DNA from: Pseudomonas benzenivorans
GTDB lineage: Bacteria > Pseudomonadota > Gammaproteobacteria > Pseudomonadales > Pseudomonadaceae
Reading direction: 5' to 3'
Length of the DNA stretch: 64,000 bases
NCBI RefSeq assembly: GCF_900100495.1
Contig: NZ_FNCT01000017.1
Span: forward strand, 57,425 to 121,424
The notes beneath the pieces were generated by a model, which worked only from the letters and a program-made list of their open reading frames with translations, made no database searches and had not been told where the DNA came from. Both the position numbers and the translations under genes were made by a program. Positions 61,094 through 64,000 of this stretch are shown here, piece after piece. How positions within the stretch are numbered: position 1 is the stretch's first letter; the number at the start of each line of letters is the position of its first letter.

Positions 61094-61101
61094 AACAACA
61101 A
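61094..61101 (+). promoter_or_regulatory. candidate Hfq/Crc motif before glpK
   Basis: AACAACAA runs into the AAGGA ribosome binding site of glpK, the position expected for Hfq/Crc translational control. Confidence 0.6.
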
Positions 61102-61111
61102 GGAAAATTTC

Positions 61112-62599
<1,488 letters not shown>

Positions 62600-62603
62600 G
62601 CGC

Positions 62604-62694
62604 GTAGGAGCGGGGCCTGCGCCGGGTGCCATGCCCGCGCAAACCGCGGTATGACGCATCGCGGGCATGGGACTGGGCGTCCCCCCGCTCCTAC
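62604..62694. repeat. REP-type dispersed repeat (copy 3, partial)
   Basis: GTAGGAGCGGGG ... CCCCCGCTCCTAC with ATCGCGGGCATGGGACTG inside, matching part of the copies at 24067 and 35900. Located between the convergent glpK and PilJ-domain genes. Confidence 0.65.
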
Positions 62695-62719
62695 GTTTTC
62701 CCTGGTGCCTTTGGCCAGT

Positions 62720-63502
62720 TCAGGAACCGGCCAGCATCACCCCTTCATATTGGTTGGTCAGTTCGTTCATCTGCCAGAGCAGGGTTTCGCTGGTGGTGGC
62801 GATCACCGTGGGCACGTAGCGCGAGTCCGTCGAGAGCTTGAAGCCGGCGCGGGAGAAGCGCCACTGGGCTTCGGCCTGCTCCAGGCCCTTGGCGATGGCC
62901 GGGGTGTTCTGGTGGGCCTGCTGCAGCTCCTGCAGGGCCAAGTCGAACTCCTCGACCGCCTGGTTGAAGGCGTCCTGCAGCCCGGCGATCGGCAGGTGCC
63001 AACTCATCGCCAGGTAGAGCTTGGCGATGCGCTGGCTGAGCATCCGCTGGCGCCCGCTGCGGTTGACCAGGCGGGCGCTCTGGCCGCCGCTGTGGCGTTC
63101 GAGCAACTGCACCACCTTCTCGCTCTGCGCCAGCAACTGGTCGCTGAGTTCCAGCACCGTCAGGGCGGTCTGCCTGTCCGGGCTCGACAGCGCCAGCTCG
63201 CGGTAGCGTTGCCAGGTTCGCCCGGCGTCTTCCAGGGCCGCGCGGATTTCCGCGGTCGGCGCGTAATCGCTGAGAGCCAGGTAGTTGCTCTCGAATTTGG
63301 CGATGCTCTGGTCGAGTTGCTGCTCGGCCAGGTCCGGGCGCACCTCGGCGCCGATCATCAGGTAGCTCTTGGCGATGCGTTGGCTGAGCATGCGCTGCAT
63401 GCCGGACAGGTTCATCGCTTCGGCGGCGCCGATGGCCGCCCAACTCGATGGGCTGAGCAGCGTGAGGCCGAGCAGCAGGACGGCGATAACGGGCTTGAGC
63501 AT
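62720..63502 (-). CDS. periplasmic protein with two PilJ-type (type IV pili MCP N-terminal) domains
   Basis: 260 residues from the ATG at 63502 (ribosome binding site GGAGACTTCCCC). Signal peptide about 1-22 (VLLLGLTLLSPSSWAA). Two tandem helical repeats, each with MQRMLSQRIAKSY or RQRMLSQRIAKLY, the PilJ/NIT-like RMLSQR box that binds nitrate in related chemoreceptors. No membrane or signalling domain follows, so this is a free periplasmic sensor or ligand-binding protein. The end is 25 bp from the REP repeat. Partner unknown. Confidence 0.85.
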   Translation of the reverse strand: MLKPVIAVLLLGLTLLSPSSWAAIGAAEAMNLSGMQRMLSQRIAKSYLMIGAEVRPDLAEQQLDQSIAKFESNYLALSDYAPTAEIRAALEDAGRTWQRYRELALSSPDRQTALTVLELSDQLLAQSEKVVQLLERHSGGQSARLVNRSGRQRMLSQRIAKLYLAMSWHLPIAGLQDAFNQAVEEFDLALQELQQAHQNTPAIAKGLEQAEAQWRFSRAGFKLSTDSRYVPTVIATTSETLLWQMNELTNQYEGVMLAGS

Positions 63503-63786
63503 GGGGAAGTCTCCTTGAGGCCCGCGACGGCGAGCGTCGCGGGCGCAGCGGGAAAGGCCTCGTATGCAGGCTGTGTGAAAACGTAGCGAGCGAAGGTTAG
63601 GCAAGGCAAAAACAGGCGAGGAAGCGGACTGGGCTCGCACGCGAGTTTACTGAGCATTACTCGCTTCGCTCGCCCTTCGGGTCGCGCTAAAGCGCGTTAG
63701 CCGCAAGCGGCTTGCCGAGCCTGTTTTTAACGCCGAATAACCGAGCGCAGTAGTTTTCACACCGTCTGCATGGCGGGGCCGGGCCG
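63503..63786. other. intergenic region dominated by a palindromic element
   Basis: 284 bp between the outer-membrane protein gene and the PilJ-type gene on the same strand. Most of it is the element at 63564-63771; the remaining about 60 bp include the ribosome binding site of the PilJ-type gene. Confidence 0.6.
63564..63771. mobile_element. MITE-like palindromic element
   Basis: About 208 bp. The left end ATGCAGGCTGTGTGAAAACG matches the complement of the right end ATGCAGACGGTGTGAAAACT. Inner arms AAAAACAGGC / GCCTGTTTTT also pair. No coding frame. The class resembles repeats scattered in Pseudomonas genomes. Confidence 0.7.
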
Positions 63787-64000
63787 TCAGTAGCTGTATT
63801 GCAGTTGCGCCCAGAACTTGTCGGTGTCCACGGAGAACTCGTCGGCATCGTAGCTGGCGTATTTCACCAGGCCGACCAGGCCCTTCACGCCGGGAATCGG
63901 GTGGGCGTAGGAAACATCGATTTCCTCGCCGTACTGGCTGCTGCCCTGTTCGGCGCTGAAGTCGTGGTACCAGGCCTGCAGGCTGCCGCCGAGCAGGGGG
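63787..64000 (-). CDS. outer-membrane protein, C-terminal fragment (alginate-export-like)
   Basis: The last 70 codons of a gene that continues beyond the right edge. Visible sequence LQAWYHDFSAEQGSSQYGEE, then VGLVKYASYDADEF and the end FWAQLQYSY, is amphipathic beta-strand of an outer-membrane porin and is similar to the end of alginate-export-type barrel proteins in pseudomonads. Terminal Tyr instead of Phe. Which porin it is cannot be told from the fragment. Confidence 0.7.
   Translation of the reverse strand, partial: PLLGGSLQAWYHDFSAEQGSSQYGEEIDVSYAHPIPGVKGLVGLVKYASYDADEFSVDTDKFWAQLQYSY

Overview
The window looks like chromosome of a Pseudomonas-group gammaproteobacterium. Evidence: high GC with strongly GC-biased third codon positions; a short PutA of about 1,059 residues next to putP; a metR/metE pair; a gbuR/gbuA-like ureohydrolase locus; a glpRD/glpK locus; and many pseudomonad-type REP and small palindromic repeats. 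No rRNA, tRNA, CRISPR array, prophage or transposase gene was seen. I cannot name the species.

Layout. 1-5.9 kb: a probable accessory catabolic block of lower GC, with a DUF1302 protein cut by the window edge, an operon of two acyl-CoA dehydrogenases and an acetoacetate decarboxylase-like enzyme, and a divergent AraC regulator. 6-18 kb: isochorismatase-like hydrolase, an EAL phosphodiesterase, a chemoreceptor with a separately encoded sensor partner, a secreted protein, ChaC, an epoxide hydrolase/flavoprotein pair, a LysE exporter and DUF1993/DUF3995 proteins. 18-27 kb: putA-putP, GYD protein, LysR/AzoR/SMR, peroxiredoxin. 27-38 kb: VF530 protein, a giant class A PBP-like protein, methyltransferase, two VOC proteins, aldo/keto reductase, a PPOX-GAF sensor operon, and a small metal-related envelope cluster. 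38-42 kb: metR-metE. 42-49 kb: LysR, ureohydrolase, aldehyde dehydrogenase, 57-aa membrane peptide, NCS1 permease and GMC dehydrogenase, which read as a guanidino-compound catabolic operon. 49-53 kb: MocR regulator, TIM-barrel isomerase-like protein and MFS transporter. 53-58 kb: two alpha/beta hydrolases and an autotransporter. 58-64 kb: glpD, glpR, ybaK, glpK, a PilJ-domain protein and the end of an outer-membrane protein.

Working together. Several units are carbon or nitrogen catabolic pathways (proline, glycerol, guanidino compound, a sugar-like compound). Their first genes carry A-rich AAnAAnAA motifs beside the ribosome binding site, the type bound by Hfq/Crc in pseudomonads, so the window seems to hold several parts of one catabolite-repression regulon. 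Intergenic space is rich in small palindromic elements. One of them (8925-9109) is flanked by CTAG, supplies the stop codon of the gene on one side and forms the leader of the gene on the other.

The best candidates for undescribed systems are the guanidino-type operon with an added alcohol dehydrogenase, the acyl-CoA dehydrogenase pair in which one subunit lacks the usual catalytic Glu, the split chemoreceptor, and the PPOX-GAF one-component sensor.
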